A DNA stretch of 64,000 nt. Source: Coccinella septempunctata (Eukaryota > Arthropoda > Insecta > Coleoptera > Coccinellidae). The position numbers and the translations under genes were made by a program. The notes beneath the pieces were generated by a model. It saw nothing but the letters and a program-made list of their open reading frames with translations. It did no database searches and was not told the origin of the DNA. The stretch lies in contig NC_058193.1 in the NCBI RefSeq assembly GCF_907165205.1, positions 27,541,521 through 27,605,520 on the forward strand. The letters run 5' to 3'. Shown piece by piece: positions 23,654-34,390 of this stretch. How positions within the stretch are numbered: the first letter of the stretch is position 1; each line of letters begins with the position of its first letter.

Positions 23654-23957
23654 TTAATCTCTTTCTAATTGATCTCTTGGTCTCCTTCGGTGAATTCGCA
23701 TTCGCCTTTTGTCTTCCTCAGGGTCGTAGTCCACTAGTCTCCTGAGTTCTTAATTCGGATGGTTTTTCGCTGTTTCGAATAATTTCTCTGCTTTTCTGTT
23801 CATGAATATTGTTATGGTTTCCCATTTTAGGTCCCTATAAATCTGTCTATTCCTGACAAACCAAGGTGCATCTATTGCACATCGTAGCAGCTTGTTTTCA
23901 GTGGCCTGAATTCTTTTGATATGGCTCTTTGCCGCGAAACCCCAGGCAACTGATAAG
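23654..23957 (-). pseudogene. Jockey-type LINE polymerase 3' fragment
   Basis: The minus frame reads SVAWGFAAKSHIKRIQ, LLRCAIDAPWFVRN, IYRDLKWETI, then EKLFETAKNHPN, a TAA stop, and ELRRLVDYDPEED to a terminal stop at 23654. The APW(F/Y)VRN and IxRDL blocks are hallmarks of the C-terminal region of Jockey-clade reverse transcriptases. One in-frame stop and no catalytic core make it a dead fragment. A second piece of the same sequence flanks the hAT element at 28141-28260. Confidence 0.8.
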
Positions 23958-24840
23958 AATAAAACTGTGATCAGTACGGTTATTACAGAGTCATGAAAAG
24001 CTTAGTTTTGACCTATTGCAAGGAAAAACTCCTTAAAATCCTCGTATTGCCCCATATGAACGATCAAACCCACACATATCGTTGAAACAGTCTCCAGGGT
24101 GGTATGCAGAAATGGTGGTACTATTTTAAAGTTCCGAGTCCCCTCTAACGTAGATTTCTTTACGTAGAGAAGTGTGCTACCCCTACTAGCACGTGTCACC
24201 TAGTCAGGGAGCACCTTGGATGGTCGCACCTTGCTCTAAATAGTCTTTAGCTAGGGGTGAGGGTGACTAGCAGCTGTCTTACAGTTGCGCTACTGTTACG
24301 AAATATGACGGATGATGTTTACCTGGCCGAAATATTGGGATGATGTAAGAGCTAAACGGGTGGGATAAACAACATGTGTGCAAATGGAAGATTTATACAT
24401 AATTAGAGGGTGCCGACTGCATATCAGGGAATACTATATGATGCGTGGTACTAACCATCATAGGGAAAGAGATTTCCCCATTAATTCATATTTGAACTCA
24501 TTGAGTTTTTAATTCTTTATATCGTGCAATGGAGCAAATTCAAGATGCTATATTACAAATGATCACCTCTAATTTAGGGGTAGATATTTCCTGAAGAGTG
24601 AAGATATACAAGGCCCGGATATACAGGAGAATTCAAAACGATGAAAATATCAGTACCGTGCGATTTAAGGTAAAAACAGTGCAGAAGAATTGAGACTGTA
24701 CTGGGAGTGATTGTGTCGACGAAGTTCTATTATTGTTATCGTAGTTTTGCCCAATTTTAAAGTCTGATAAAATTGCTTGGACAACTTGGATCGTGAAGAT
24801 GACTGTGACGATTGAAATTCTATCTGGGAGGACTCTGCAT
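23958..24840. other. no gene recognised
   Basis: The block at about 24180-24300 has slightly higher GC. Minus frames at 24002-24199 and 24633-24866 show no motif. Confidence 0.35.
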
Positions 24841-25094
24841 CTTCTGAAACTCTTTAGGGTTTTCACTCCCAGTCTTTAAAACAAAATTGGCAATTTAATA
24901 TCAATTGAGAAACTACAATTCAGAATATTTTTTAAGAATCATTTTACCATTTCCATTTTTCGTTCATTGTCAAGCAACAATTTGCTCCTGACAAATTAGT
25001 GCAAGAATTTACACAGGAGCAAATCAATTATTACGATTTTTTTATTGATTTTATTTTAGAGACTGGGAGTGAAAACCCTAAAAAGTTACAGAAG
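24841..25094. mobile_element. 254-bp foldback MITE
   Basis: The inverted ends contain TTTAGGGTTTTCACTCCCAG (about 24853) and its complement (about 25062-25082), within a slightly longer imperfect pair that includes CTTCTG and CAGAAG. A smaller stem (TTTGCTCCTG / CAGGAGCAAA) sits in the middle. Confidence 0.7.
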
Positions 25095-25559
25095 AACACT
25101 GTAGTAACTTTGAAAGAAATTCGTTTTAGGGTTTTTTTATTCAATCAATGATTTTTCTAATAGTGTCATTTCGACTAGCTCTAAATTCCGGTGCAAAAAA
25201 ACCCTTTTAAAGAGACTTCGTATGGAAATTGAAAGTGGAGGTGGTTGGGCAAAAATTTGAACCAATAATGAACCCTAAACCCTCTCGTGATAAACAATTC
25301 CAAGTCGAAATGTTATGTCAACAATACCCCGAAATCCAGATGATGGGTTTGAGCCCAAAAGAAGATCGAATTAAAGCAATTGAAGGGGGTTATTATTTTT
25401 GGAGAAATGCGAAGTAAATCCACAAACGGATTCACCCTACTTTGCTTGTAAATCATGGCAGATTAGAGAAGACATTCGCAAAAGGATAAATAAGGGTTCA
25501 ACCACCGTGAACAAAGATCAAAACAATAGCCTCACAATATTTGAGACCTGACGGATCGT
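25095..25559. other. no feature recognised
   Basis: The frame at 25229-25417 (62 codons) has no motif. Confidence 0.35.
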
Positions 25560-25920
25560 TATTTTTGGGGGAAGTGTGTTGGAATTAACGACGATATACC
25601 CTCTTCCGCGCGGATCTCGGCAATTGTCTCCCATAGCCGACCCAGCGATGGCAATTAAGCCATTTATGAAGGAGCATCAAATTTCATCATGCCCAATACG
25701 GACGCGGCCAACAGTTTCGCCATTCGGGAATAATTCGGACGCCCAATTAAAGATAATCCTTCGCCGAAATGTTTTCTCCCTACTGCCGGCCGGGACCGGG
25801 GCGAGCAGTGCGCCATCGAGGGGATGATATCACCCTCCGCAACGTGTGCGTTATATTTCATCGGGAAGTTATCTGAGTCACCCCGAGACTTTCATTTCTT
25901 CCCTGTGGACCCGCTGGCTG
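25560..25920. promoter_or_regulatory. GC-rich island with homeodomain- and GATA-like sites
   Basis: Unique, CpG-containing sequence with CAATTAAG (25652-25659), TTTATG (25663-25668, Caudal/Hox-like), CAATTAAA (25744-25751) and GATAATCC (25752-25759, containing an Otd/Bicoid-like TAATCC). Such clusters are common in insect enhancers. Single motifs are cheap, so the call is tentative. Confidence 0.3.
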
Positions 25921-25955
25921 CTGCGCGAGATTGCTTGTATTTATTCTTATATACA

Positions 25956-27223
25956 TACAGGGTGAGTCTTTGACTCGAACTAATATTTTAGCTGTAGATT
26001 CTTGAGGTCGAAAGAAACACTTTTTTCCTTTACCATTTTTTCCGATTCGGCGCTGATAAAAAGATATAGCCGTTTTAAGTTTTCATAATGTGCTGTGCCA
26101 CCCCTTGAAAAACAAAAGATGAAAAGTACCCTCAGAATAACTAGCTAGATCTGTGACCCTACACATCTGTGGATATTTCAAACAGAGTTGTATTCAGCCA
26201 AAGGACCAAATTTTTCAAAGGGGAATTCTCCTCAATTTGGGTTATCACAGCATATGCAAGTTTAAACTGAATAATTATGAGTTTCATTCATGAACTTTTC
26301 AAATTCACCGCGGAAACTATTCAAAATCATTCTTCAAATATGTGGTTTTAAAATTTAAATCGCTTCGTTTCTAGTTTACGATTTGGCAACAGCGCCTATT
26401 AGAAAATATAAAGAACAATGGCTTGTTTATAAAATAACAGCTGTTGATTTACAGCCATCATAAGGCGCGTACTTACTGGCGAGCTTCAACTGCAACCGGC
26501 CATAAAAATCCCATAAAATTTTATAGACAGCCATCTTTCTCTATCTCATCAAGATAATGTATTTGTTGTCCTTTATTATAAACGCATATTTCAGTCTATG
26601 TTGCCGACGTGTGCAATAGAAACGAAACGCTTTAAATTTCAAATACGCGTTTTTATTTTTAATTTTTAAGTACTTAAAATAATTTGTTTTGGGAAACGTT
26701 TCAAATGGTTATTTCAAAATGTGACGTTTCAAAGATATTTCATAAAAAATACACCATTTTCGTCAGAAGGAGTATGACCTATTTCACTCTTTAATTATTG
26801 AACATCAAATTACTCGAAAACAGCGCATTATACGAAAAAGTATGAGAAATACTTTTATTTTTCAAAACGTTCAAATATTCATTAGATAGCATACAACTCA
26901 GTTTCAAGAGTTGGGTTCTTAGAATTTTAGTTATTTTATGGTACGTAATGGTCATAATGAGAAAACTGGAAGATGTGGGTGATATCTTGTGTTCAAAAAA
27001 GATTCATAAAATAAATGAAAAACTATATGTATTTCTAAATCAATTTCATCACATGAAACCGTTTGTGAGATGAAAATAAAAATTACATATTTTTATGGTT
27101 TTTAACAGTCTGTATCTTTTGAACCGAAAAGATTCGGAAAAAATGGTAGGTAAAAAAAGTATTTCTGTTAACCTCAAGAATTTACTGTTGAAATATTTGT
27201 ATGAGTCGAACACTCACTCTGTA
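25956..27223 (+). mobile_element. repeat family B, copy 2, carrying an insertion
   Basis: Full ends TACAGGGTGAGTCTTTGACT and CACTCACTCTGTA. The B sequence is collinear with the other copies up to about 26217 and again from about 26781; roughly 560 bp between belong to something else (listed separately). Confidence 0.85.
26218..26780. other. unidentified insert of about 560 bp in family B copy 2
   Basis: Sequence absent from the seven other B copies. It contains no open frame of note. Its ends are not obvious inverted repeats and I cannot define a target duplication. Confidence 0.5.
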
Positions 27224-27323
27224 TAATTGGTATATTTCTTCTTGCAAATACTATGACGTCGAAGAATTTTTCTTTTTCACTTCGTTTTTATTGATTTCTG
27301 GGTCTTCTTTTTTCTTTCTCCAT

Positions 27324-28132
27324 CAGTGGCGTAGCTTGCCTTAGAGGGGCCTTGTATCAAAATCTGTTGAGGGGCCCTAAGGAAGGGTGAAGTAAAAATA
27401 AAAGAAGCAAAAATGTTCGATTAGTATCGAAATGATTATATGTACTTATAATTAAAAGTTCTAACTTATACTTAGTGCTGGGAGCGGAATAATACACAAA
27501 CAAATAACATACAAACAATATAAAATAATATACAAACAAATAATATACAAACAACATAAAATGATAAACAAACAAATAATAAACAAAAAATACCAAAAAT
27601 TAAAGATACGCTTTTCTAGCATTTATTTAAGCAAATCTATTTATCAAATCAGCCATAGCTAATGACGATTTCAGTTTTTTAAGTTGTTCCCCCTCTATTG
27701 ACAATAACGACATGTCTGACAGCCGTTCCTGTCCCATAGAAGTCCTCAGATAATTTTTTATGAGTTTTAATTTTGAAAAACTCCTTTCAGCGATTGCAGT
27801 TGTAACCGGAACGGTCTAAAATAAAAGGCATGCAGTAATATCGTCAGGAAAACTGGATGCAAAGCTATTGAATTTTGTCAGGACTAATTCTAAAAGTTCT
27901 TTGATGGCACGAATTTTCTGAATTTCAGATTTTAAGTATACGTATCTATCCTTATTATCGATTCGGTGTAATGAACCGGATTTTGAAATGAATAACTTAG
28001 CAGTTATTCTCAAAAATGCTATTGTATGGATAACATTTTTAGGAATTTTTTGTTTACAGACATTCGGGGGCCCCAAAAACCTGGGGGCCCCGTATTACTG
28101 ATACCGCTGATACCGCGGTAGCTACGCCCCTG
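27324..28132 (-). mobile_element. hAT element, internally deleted, 809 bp
   Basis: Ends CAGTGGCGTAGC and GCTACGCCCCTG are flanked by the identical 8-bp duplication TTCTCCAT (27316-27323 and 28133-28140), the signature of hAT insertion. It holds the 3' part of a transposase on the minus strand and an AT-rich (ACAAACAAATA)-like satellite tract at about 27487-27597. Confidence 0.9.
27627..28076 (-). pseudogene. hAT transposase C-terminus (dimerisation domain)
   Basis: In one minus frame from 28076 the protein reads through RITAKLFISKSG and IRAIKELLELVLTKFNSFAS, meets a TAG at 27816-27818, and continues TTAIAERSFSKLKLIKNYLR, QERLSDMSLLSIE to the stop at 27627. The ERSFSKLKLIKNYLR...RLSxLxLLSIE pattern is the C-terminal dimerisation domain of hAT transposases of the ZMYM1-like type. 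The catalytic RNase H core is deleted and a stop interrupts what is left. Confidence 0.85.
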
Positions 28133-28260
28133 TTCTCCATCTGTCTTTTTCATTTTCTCCGAGATTCGGATGTTCGCTGTTTCGAATAGCTTTTCTGCTG
28201 TGGTTTCCTACAAATCAAGATGAATATGTATGTTCCTGACAAACTAGGGCGTATATATTT

Positions 28261-28781
28261 GAATTGATTCAAATTAAAAGAATCATCAGAATCGGTTGAG
28301 TCGTGGGTGGGTATTCACACCAGAGAGAGTATCACGTAGTGTTGGGTCATTCAGTATGAAACAGAGAAGATGGTGTTTTATGCCTTCGAATATATTTGAT
28401 TTCATAACTCATATATGTATTTCATTCACTATAGTTACATGCTTGATGACCAATAGATCGTATCTCATTATCGTTCGAAGGGGCCGATAAGAAATTGAAT
28501 AAATGGATTTATCTTGGCTGATTTCGGATGATATGGTAATCGCTGATGGCGAAAACTATACAAACATTCAGTCATGAGTCTCCACTATCAGGTGGCGCCT
28601 TGTAGACGCAAAAAAACGCACTATCAGACGTACAGAGTGCATTCCTGGATTCCAGGACGAATGAGGGCGTCCAAGCTTTACTGGTTGCGTAATTTGTTTG
28701 GTAACGTTCTGGTTTTCAGCACAAAAATGCACGTGCAACAATTTACAGTCTCCTTCTGTCCCTTTGCAATTTACCTTCTAA
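28261..28781. other. no feature recognised
   Basis: The frame at 28574-28864 runs into the Harbinger end and has no motif of its own. The TAA target duplication lies at 28779-28781. Confidence 0.4.
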
Positions 28782-29070
28782 TGGTGGTATTCTGCTTTTC
28801 ATCTGTAAGCTACGATTCTGTAGCGTACGATCGATCTGTAAGTGGCCGACTTACAGATTCGTAAATATTGCTATTCTGGAATTGTTCCTGTAACTATCTC
28901 AGTTACAGTGTTACTTTTGAACTACTTATCGATAAATATAACCTGCAATCGTAAGTTTTGATCATAGAACCCATATGTTTTAAGTCTATGATTTCAATTC
29001 GAATATTTGAATGTTATTGTTGAGTACCAGTTGTTTCGTCTCTTTGTTAATCAAAAATAGGTAAGAAAAA

Positions 29071-29909
29071 ATGTCTAGTCCATGGTAAGTTTATTCGTGA
29101 TTAATCATTATGTGATACTTATTTCTATTTCAACATTTCAGCGTTGATATTTCAATAGGCACTAAAAGAAAACGCACCAAAAACACTAGTCGTGAGCAGA
29201 TGGAAATTTATCTACAAGCGATGGAGAACGATTATGTTATGCGAAGCAATACAATTAATCCCACCTTGGGACCAACTTATTTGCAGAATAAATGGGATCA
29301 GCTGGCTCTAGAGCTGAATTCTGCAGGTGATGGTCCAATTTTGACTGTAGATGAATGGAAAAAGGTAATTTTTTCTTAAATGAAGTGGAGAGAATAACAA
29401 TTTGGATTATATTTCAGAGATTCACTGATTGGAAATATTCACTGAAAGCAAAAAAAAGAAAAATAGAATCCCACCGGACAAAAACTGGTGGTGGTCCAAT
29501 GATGAAAACCATATTGTCTGAAATAGAGGAGAGAGCTTTAGATGTTTGGGGTCGGGTAACAGTTGAAGGTGCTGATGTTACGAGGTACGAGGGTATAAAT
29601 GTAAATAATGATCAAGTGCAGCCAATTTTAATTGAAGTATTAAATGAGGAAACAGTAACATTAGATGAGCAGGAAAAAGAGAAGGTGGAAGAGAGGAAAA
29701 AAAATACTGTGATTAAAAAAACCAAAGAGAAACCACTATCGTTATTAGCTGAAAAATTAGTAACCGTGACTGATGAAAACACGAAAAACCAAAAAGATCT
29801 AGTCGAAGCTATACAGAACTTTTCTAAAGAATATTGTGATCTGCAGAGAAAAAAACTGGAATTCAAGATAAAATCATTTCAGTATTTACATCCCGATTTT
29901 AAAATGTAA
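29071..29909 (+). CDS. Harbinger accessory DNA-binding protein (zeste/Myb-like), 3 exons
   Basis: The exons are 29071-29084, 29142-29364 and 29418-29909, joined by two GT-AG introns with consistent phase; total 242 residues. The first 80 or so residues after the splice read SREQMEIYLQAM, LGPTYLQNKWDQLALELN, TVDEWKKRFTDWKYSLKAK: a trihelix (Myb/SANT-like) domain of the 'regulatory protein zeste' type, with the conserved tryptophans. The C-terminal part is charged and helical (EKEKVEERKKN, then EAIQNFSKEYCDLQRKKLEFK). In this superfamily such a second protein partners the transposase, helping nuclear entry and recruitment to the ends. A poly(A) signal follows at 30024. All exons are open, so the gene could be functional. 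The exon 1 of only 14 bases is inferred from splice signals and frame. Confidence 0.88.
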
Positions 29910-30172
29910 AAATTAATTTAAACCTTTTTTTACCTTTATTTATAAATTTTGTGATATCTATTAGATGAATATTTAGAAGAGATTATTATTTTTGTTATAA
30001 CTTATGACTGAGGTTAAGTGATAAATAAAGTACAAATGATTTATTCAAATTGGTTGTATTTATATTTTACATATTCCTTATGTAATGGTTTCTGGCTTCG
30101 ATCCCCCTCTGGTGTATGCTAACATCAACATTGCCACCACCAACAAGATCTGAAACTAAAGGACTATTAAAA

Positions 30173-31562
30173 TTAATATCCTCCCCTCAGTTTTTGATGC
30201 ATACCATCATTCTCATCTCTCATTTCAATATCCTCATCTATCATATTGGCTGCTTTACAAATGTTGTGTAAAACGCAACATGAGTATATAATTTTTGCAG
30301 CCTGAGTTGGATGATACATTACAGTTCTTAATCTGGAAATGCATCTAAATCTTCCTTTTAAAATTCCGTTTGTTCTCTCAATAGTGTTCCGTAGGGAACT
30401 CAACTTTCTATTGAAAATTTCCTCCTGACTGTTTCTTGGAATAGCAATCGGAGTAAAGAGCCATGGCTCAAGAGGGTAGCCACTATCACCTTAAAAAAAT
30501 TCAAAAATAGGTATCACCTATTGCTCTACAATATATAATATGATATTGGACCTACCAATTAAAAGCATATTTGTATGACCTGCTTCATGCTGTAGCTGTA
30601 AGTGGTTCCTTATTGAGCTCATTTGCCAAACAGCAGAATCATGGACAGAGCCAGGAAAACGGGCATTAACGGCTAATATTCTGCAATCAACATCTGAAAT
30701 CTGAAAAATCTGTTATGAATACAGTAATTACAGGAATGGTGTAGCATAATTAAAAAATGTTAGAAAAGTTACCAGCATAACATTGATGGAATGTTTTCCT
30801 TTCCGGTTAATATAAACGTATGGGGGGTGATTAATGTCATTTTCAGGAGGTGCAAGAATTTCCACATGAGTTCCATCTACTGCTCCTAAAACACCTATGA
30901 ACCCATATTTTAAGAAGAATCTACAAAGAGACAGATAACATTATTATAATGCTAGTTTGCCAATATAAAATATTTGTGAATTACTATAGAGTGTGAAACT
31001 GTTTTCTTACCCCTGTTTGACCAGTCTAATTGACTCCTCGGTAGTAGGAAACTGAACCCAAGAGGGTAATAAATACTCAGCAATTGTAGAACAAATTTCA
31101 TTTACCGCTCTACTTACTGAAGGTTGACTTGCTGATAACCAGGTATTGGAACCTACAGAATTCTGGAAAGACCCTGTGGCCAAAAAGTTGAGAGTAATCA
31201 ACACCTAAAATGTATAAACCTCAGATCAATTCCATTCAAACAATTACTTGAAAAGGCTGAAGTACTTTTTTGGGTAATGCAATAGCATTTGCATTTTTTG
31301 TGGGTAAAAATTGCTGTAAAGCATTTATTAAGTTTATGGTGCACTGCTTCTTCAGTCTAAACATTTTTATAAACTGAGCATCCGGCATTTCGAAAGGATT
31401 CATTTGATCACGCAACCTTCTCCTTTCAATTCTCATAAAGTTCCTATTAAAAACAACAATGATTTTCAGATCATATATATTATTGTCGAATAATACTCAC
31501 CTGTTATGGTTTTCTTCTAATAACAACCCAATAAACAAAGCGATATTATTATTATCATTCAT
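30173..31562 (-). CDS. HARBI1-type PIF/Harbinger transposase, 6 exons, intact frame
   Basis: Minus-strand exons 31562-31501, 31443-31248, 31204-31011, 30920-30773, 30700-30556 and 30489-30173 join with GT-AG introns and correct phase into 353 residues without a stop. There is an N-terminal helical region (EMPDAQFIKMFRLKKQ), then an HTH-like segment ASQPSVSRAVNEI. The DDE catalytic triad is D in GAVDGTHVEI, D in GDSGYPLEPW and E in NTIERTNGILKGRF, followed by the AAKIIYSCCVLHN block. This is the normal order and size for HARBI1-like nucleases, which cut and rejoin DNA at TWA sites. It is convergent with the trihelix gene. The ATG at 31562 was chosen as the first in frame; 31558 is also an ATG but out of frame. 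Confidence 0.92.
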
Positions 31563-31785
31563 TATGAATCTATTTCAAAAAGTTGTTCACCAGAAAATAA
31601 ACAAACCATTCGACATAACCTCACAATATATCATTCGATAGGCTTCCGACCACCTCTCGAGTCCTCGTAAATATTTACGGTTTCTGTAAGCTACAGATCA
31701 CCGAAAGAAAGTCCAGAATCGCATTCTTCCTGTAAGCTCGTAAAAAGTTACAGATTGGCTTACAGATGAAAGCAGAATACCACCA

Positions 31786-33056
31786 TAAAGTTGATGAAGT
31801 TATGGTATTTAGTCGCCTTGGGGGGAGTCTGGGAGACTTGCTCAGGTAGGAGACTTGAACCACCTCAAATATTTCAATTCAAATTTAGCGCTACTGGTAT
31901 CCTGAATAGCTTGCCACATACTCGTAACAAGGCAGAATTAGTGGCGACACTATTTTGGCTCCCATCAGAACAGTTCGGGAGTGAGAATGTTGAACGTGAT
32001 TTTGTTGTTAGGAAGTAAGAAATTGAATAATTTTTGTTTGTTACACTGACTGAGAAGTTTGATAGGTGCGTGGTGTTATTCAGTTTTATTGCTTTGATTG
32101 ACTAATATTGTTTTACAAACGATGAGCCTTTTTAATAATAGTTGTAAAAGTTTCAACAAAACATATGTTGAAAAGACTAAAAGGGAGGCTTGACCCATGC
32201 TATGGTCGGGAGACATAATCAATGGTCCAAATTTCCCCCACTGAGCTTAGATAATAGTTTGCTTCAAAAAAAGAAAATTGAATGATAGGAATAAATATAA
32301 AAAATTTACAAAGGTTAAAAAGTTAAAAACATCTCGAAAATAAGAGAGAGAAACTCTGAAATAAAAAATATGAACTTCATACGCTGTTCATACGCTGATA
32401 CATCTGATGATGAAAACCTTGACATAGACAATCGTTGGTCATTGGAAATTGTTTTCTTTCATTGTTTTTCCTGATAAACAAACTTATGGTCAAGTATCTC
32501 TCGCCCCCTGTTCAACTCTCCCATGGGTTAGAGAGACATGAGCCAATTTGCGGTTCCTAAAAAAAGGATTGAGGTACTCAAAATGTTCATCTCACCATCA
32601 CTCTACTATTATCTATCGTTACCTAGTTGGGCATGATATCTTCACGCAAAAAAATGACTTGCTACCATTTACAGATACAACTTAAGTGCCTTCAGAGTGA
32701 AGTGGGGTTCTACTCTCCCGGTCTTCCCATACAAAAAAACGCGCGAAAATTGTCGAGAAGTTTGTGAGGTTTCCGAGGATGTTTCAAAATTTTCTTTATT
32801 ATAGTTTTGACATTCACCCCCATGACCAAATTGTTTTTATTACCTACAGAATCGATCGAAAGAGTTCAAGTTATCAGTTATATTGATGAACTGTTATCCA
32901 GTAATAGTCCTCATAGAATCATTGAGAAGAGAATCGATTTCATATTCTTGGGCACTGTTGGACCAAACAGAACAACAGTATTCAGCAGCAGAAGAAGCAG
33001 GGTGATGGCATCATCACCCTGCGAAGAACCAGCTAAATTCTGAACTGTATTATTCC
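31786..33056. other. no gene recognised
   Basis: Unique or old AT-rich DNA right of the Harbinger element. The frames at 31791-32018 and 32807-33043 show no motif. A perfect-looking stem of GGTGATG and CATCACC lies at about 33001-33020. Confidence 0.35.
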
Positions 33057-33533
33057 TTGATTTCAATTTTAAGAGAGGTCTACACCGTTTTAGTGGTCAG
33101 TTCAAAAAGAGACAATGAATATCTTACGTCAGAAACCACTAATATGGGGTTTGCATTTATAATTCAATTCAATCAGTTCCTCATCTCGGAAAGTCAGAAA
33201 TTTTTTTATTCGTCAAACGGAAAAAAAGTTTTTTTATCGAAGAACAAATATTCCTTCGTGTTATTCACTTTCCGAGGTGCAATTGTCTTTTCTATGAATT
33301 TCCACATGAACAAATTTGTCGAAAAGTCTCGCCATTGGCTACAATCCGTATCCTGGTGAAGTTGAAAAAAGAAGTTCGTTAAGTGCAGCCATCTTTTCGA
33401 CGAAAGTGGAAACTATTGTAATTTTCGTTACTTCTACCTATCGTTCAATTTTTCTGGCAACAACACCCCACATTCTGATAGTCTTTCCCCCTTTACGCCT
33501 TATACGGATGGCGCGGTATAAACTCCTTTTAAA
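33057..33533 (-). repeat. repeat family H, copy 2
   Basis: Reverse complement of 13126-13620. It includes the TCATGTGGAAATTCATAGA block in reverse (about 33292-33312) and the TTTTCGACGAAAGTGGAAA block (about 33393-33412). The frames within are not shared with copy 1. Confidence 0.7.
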
Positions 33534-33759
33534 AGTAACTCTCAATATTGTTTTTTTGATCTTGATTATTCAAACGAAAACAGGATACTACCCTTCTATT
33601 TGGGACTATTTCATTTGGGCCAACATGCTTGTGAAAATTACCGAAACCAGTTCCGAAACAACCCTTATTAATCGAATCGTAGATGACCCTTTCCTTCGAG
33701 TCTCGATACCGATATTTCTCGGGACAAATTCCTCTCATTGTCTCCACCGTTCCTAACCT

Positions 33760-34200
33760 TCGAACGAAGTCTTCGCCTTGAGAGAGTCGCGCCCTTCCCT
33801 TCTTCTGGTCCACGGCCCATCATCGCGGTGTCTGCGACGCGGTTATATTTAAACGAGCCATTATAAAAAAAGAATGCCTTCCCAGAAAAAGCCGACCTTG
33901 GTTTCACTTTCTGTCTACGCGTGTGTGAATGTGAAACGATCGTTGGCCCTATATAGCAAGCCAGCGCGCTAGACTCGATAAGGAAACCGGACCGGGTTGA
34001 TATTGGGGTGTTCTTCGGCTTGTTTTTTCAGCCGCGGCTCGCCGTAGACCTACGACTTCCTGGCTTTTAACGACCATGGCTGACCTAGTTCTTCTATCCG
34101 GTTGGTGTGGGTCAGGGCGAGCAGAGGGTGTGAGGGCTGCATTGAATTGTAATCTTGTGTACTGTGACACAAAAGAATCTCGTGGTTTCTTGAGGTTTAC
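33760..34200. promoter_or_regulatory. CpG-rich unique island
   Basis: GC-rich and CpG-rich, with many short frames on both strands and none convincing (for instance a plus frame from ATG 34076 beginning MADLVLLSGW). It could be a promoter, an enhancer or a 5' exon of an unseen gene. TATATAGC at about 33951 is a possible TATA-like sequence. Confidence 0.3.
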
Positions 34201-34390
34201 CACCTATCTACGCGTTTGAGTTAGTCCATATCGTTGTACAGGGTAACCTATTTTGTGAATTTTGCGTGATATCTATAAAGATAAAGGATTGCGGTTTTCT
34301 GTCAACTTCACGAGGAAGTTGAAACTAGTTCTGACAGACCTTTTGTAGTATAATCCAGTGACGTAGCCATTTTCTTCCTAACATTTCTTG

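Larger units (their letters stand above)
27224..28260 (-). pseudogene. Jockey-type LINE fragment split by an hAT element
   Basis: 28141-28260 aligns with 23700-23880 of the other Jockey fragment (TTCGCTGTTTCGAATA and CCTGACAAAC blocks). The few dozen bases before 27316 fit the same element's 3' side. The hAT element at 27324-28132 interrupts it with an exact 8-bp duplication. Only remnants of coding sequence are left. Confidence 0.6.
28782..31785. mobile_element. intact-looking PIF/Harbinger transposon, 3,004 bp
   Basis: The inverted ends TGGTGGTATTCTGCTTTTCA and TGAAAGCAGAATACCACCA (a one-base length difference in a T run) are flanked by TAA (28779-28781, 31786-31788), the 3-bp target typical of PIF/Harbinger. 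Inside the ends, CTGTAAG or its complement recurs at 28803, 28836, 28850, 31684, 31732 and 31759, likely transposase binding sites. Two convergent genes, both open, fill the interior: the DNA-binding protein (+) and the transposase (-). Their AATAAA signals (30024-30029 on +, 30040-30045 on -) sit back to back between the genes. Confidence 0.95.

Noticed and set aside
23056..23957. Single continuous LINE covering both RT-like frames
   Set aside because: The two C-terminal signatures belong to different polymerase types, each with its own end, so they are two adjacent truncated elements.
24180..24300. A tRNA or 5S-like RNA gene in the GC-richer patch
   Set aside because: No cloverleaf or convincing A and B boxes in register.
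33007..33025. Short stem in 33001-33025 as a terminator
   Set aside because: Rho-independent terminators do not apply to a nuclear insect genome; a short chance stem.
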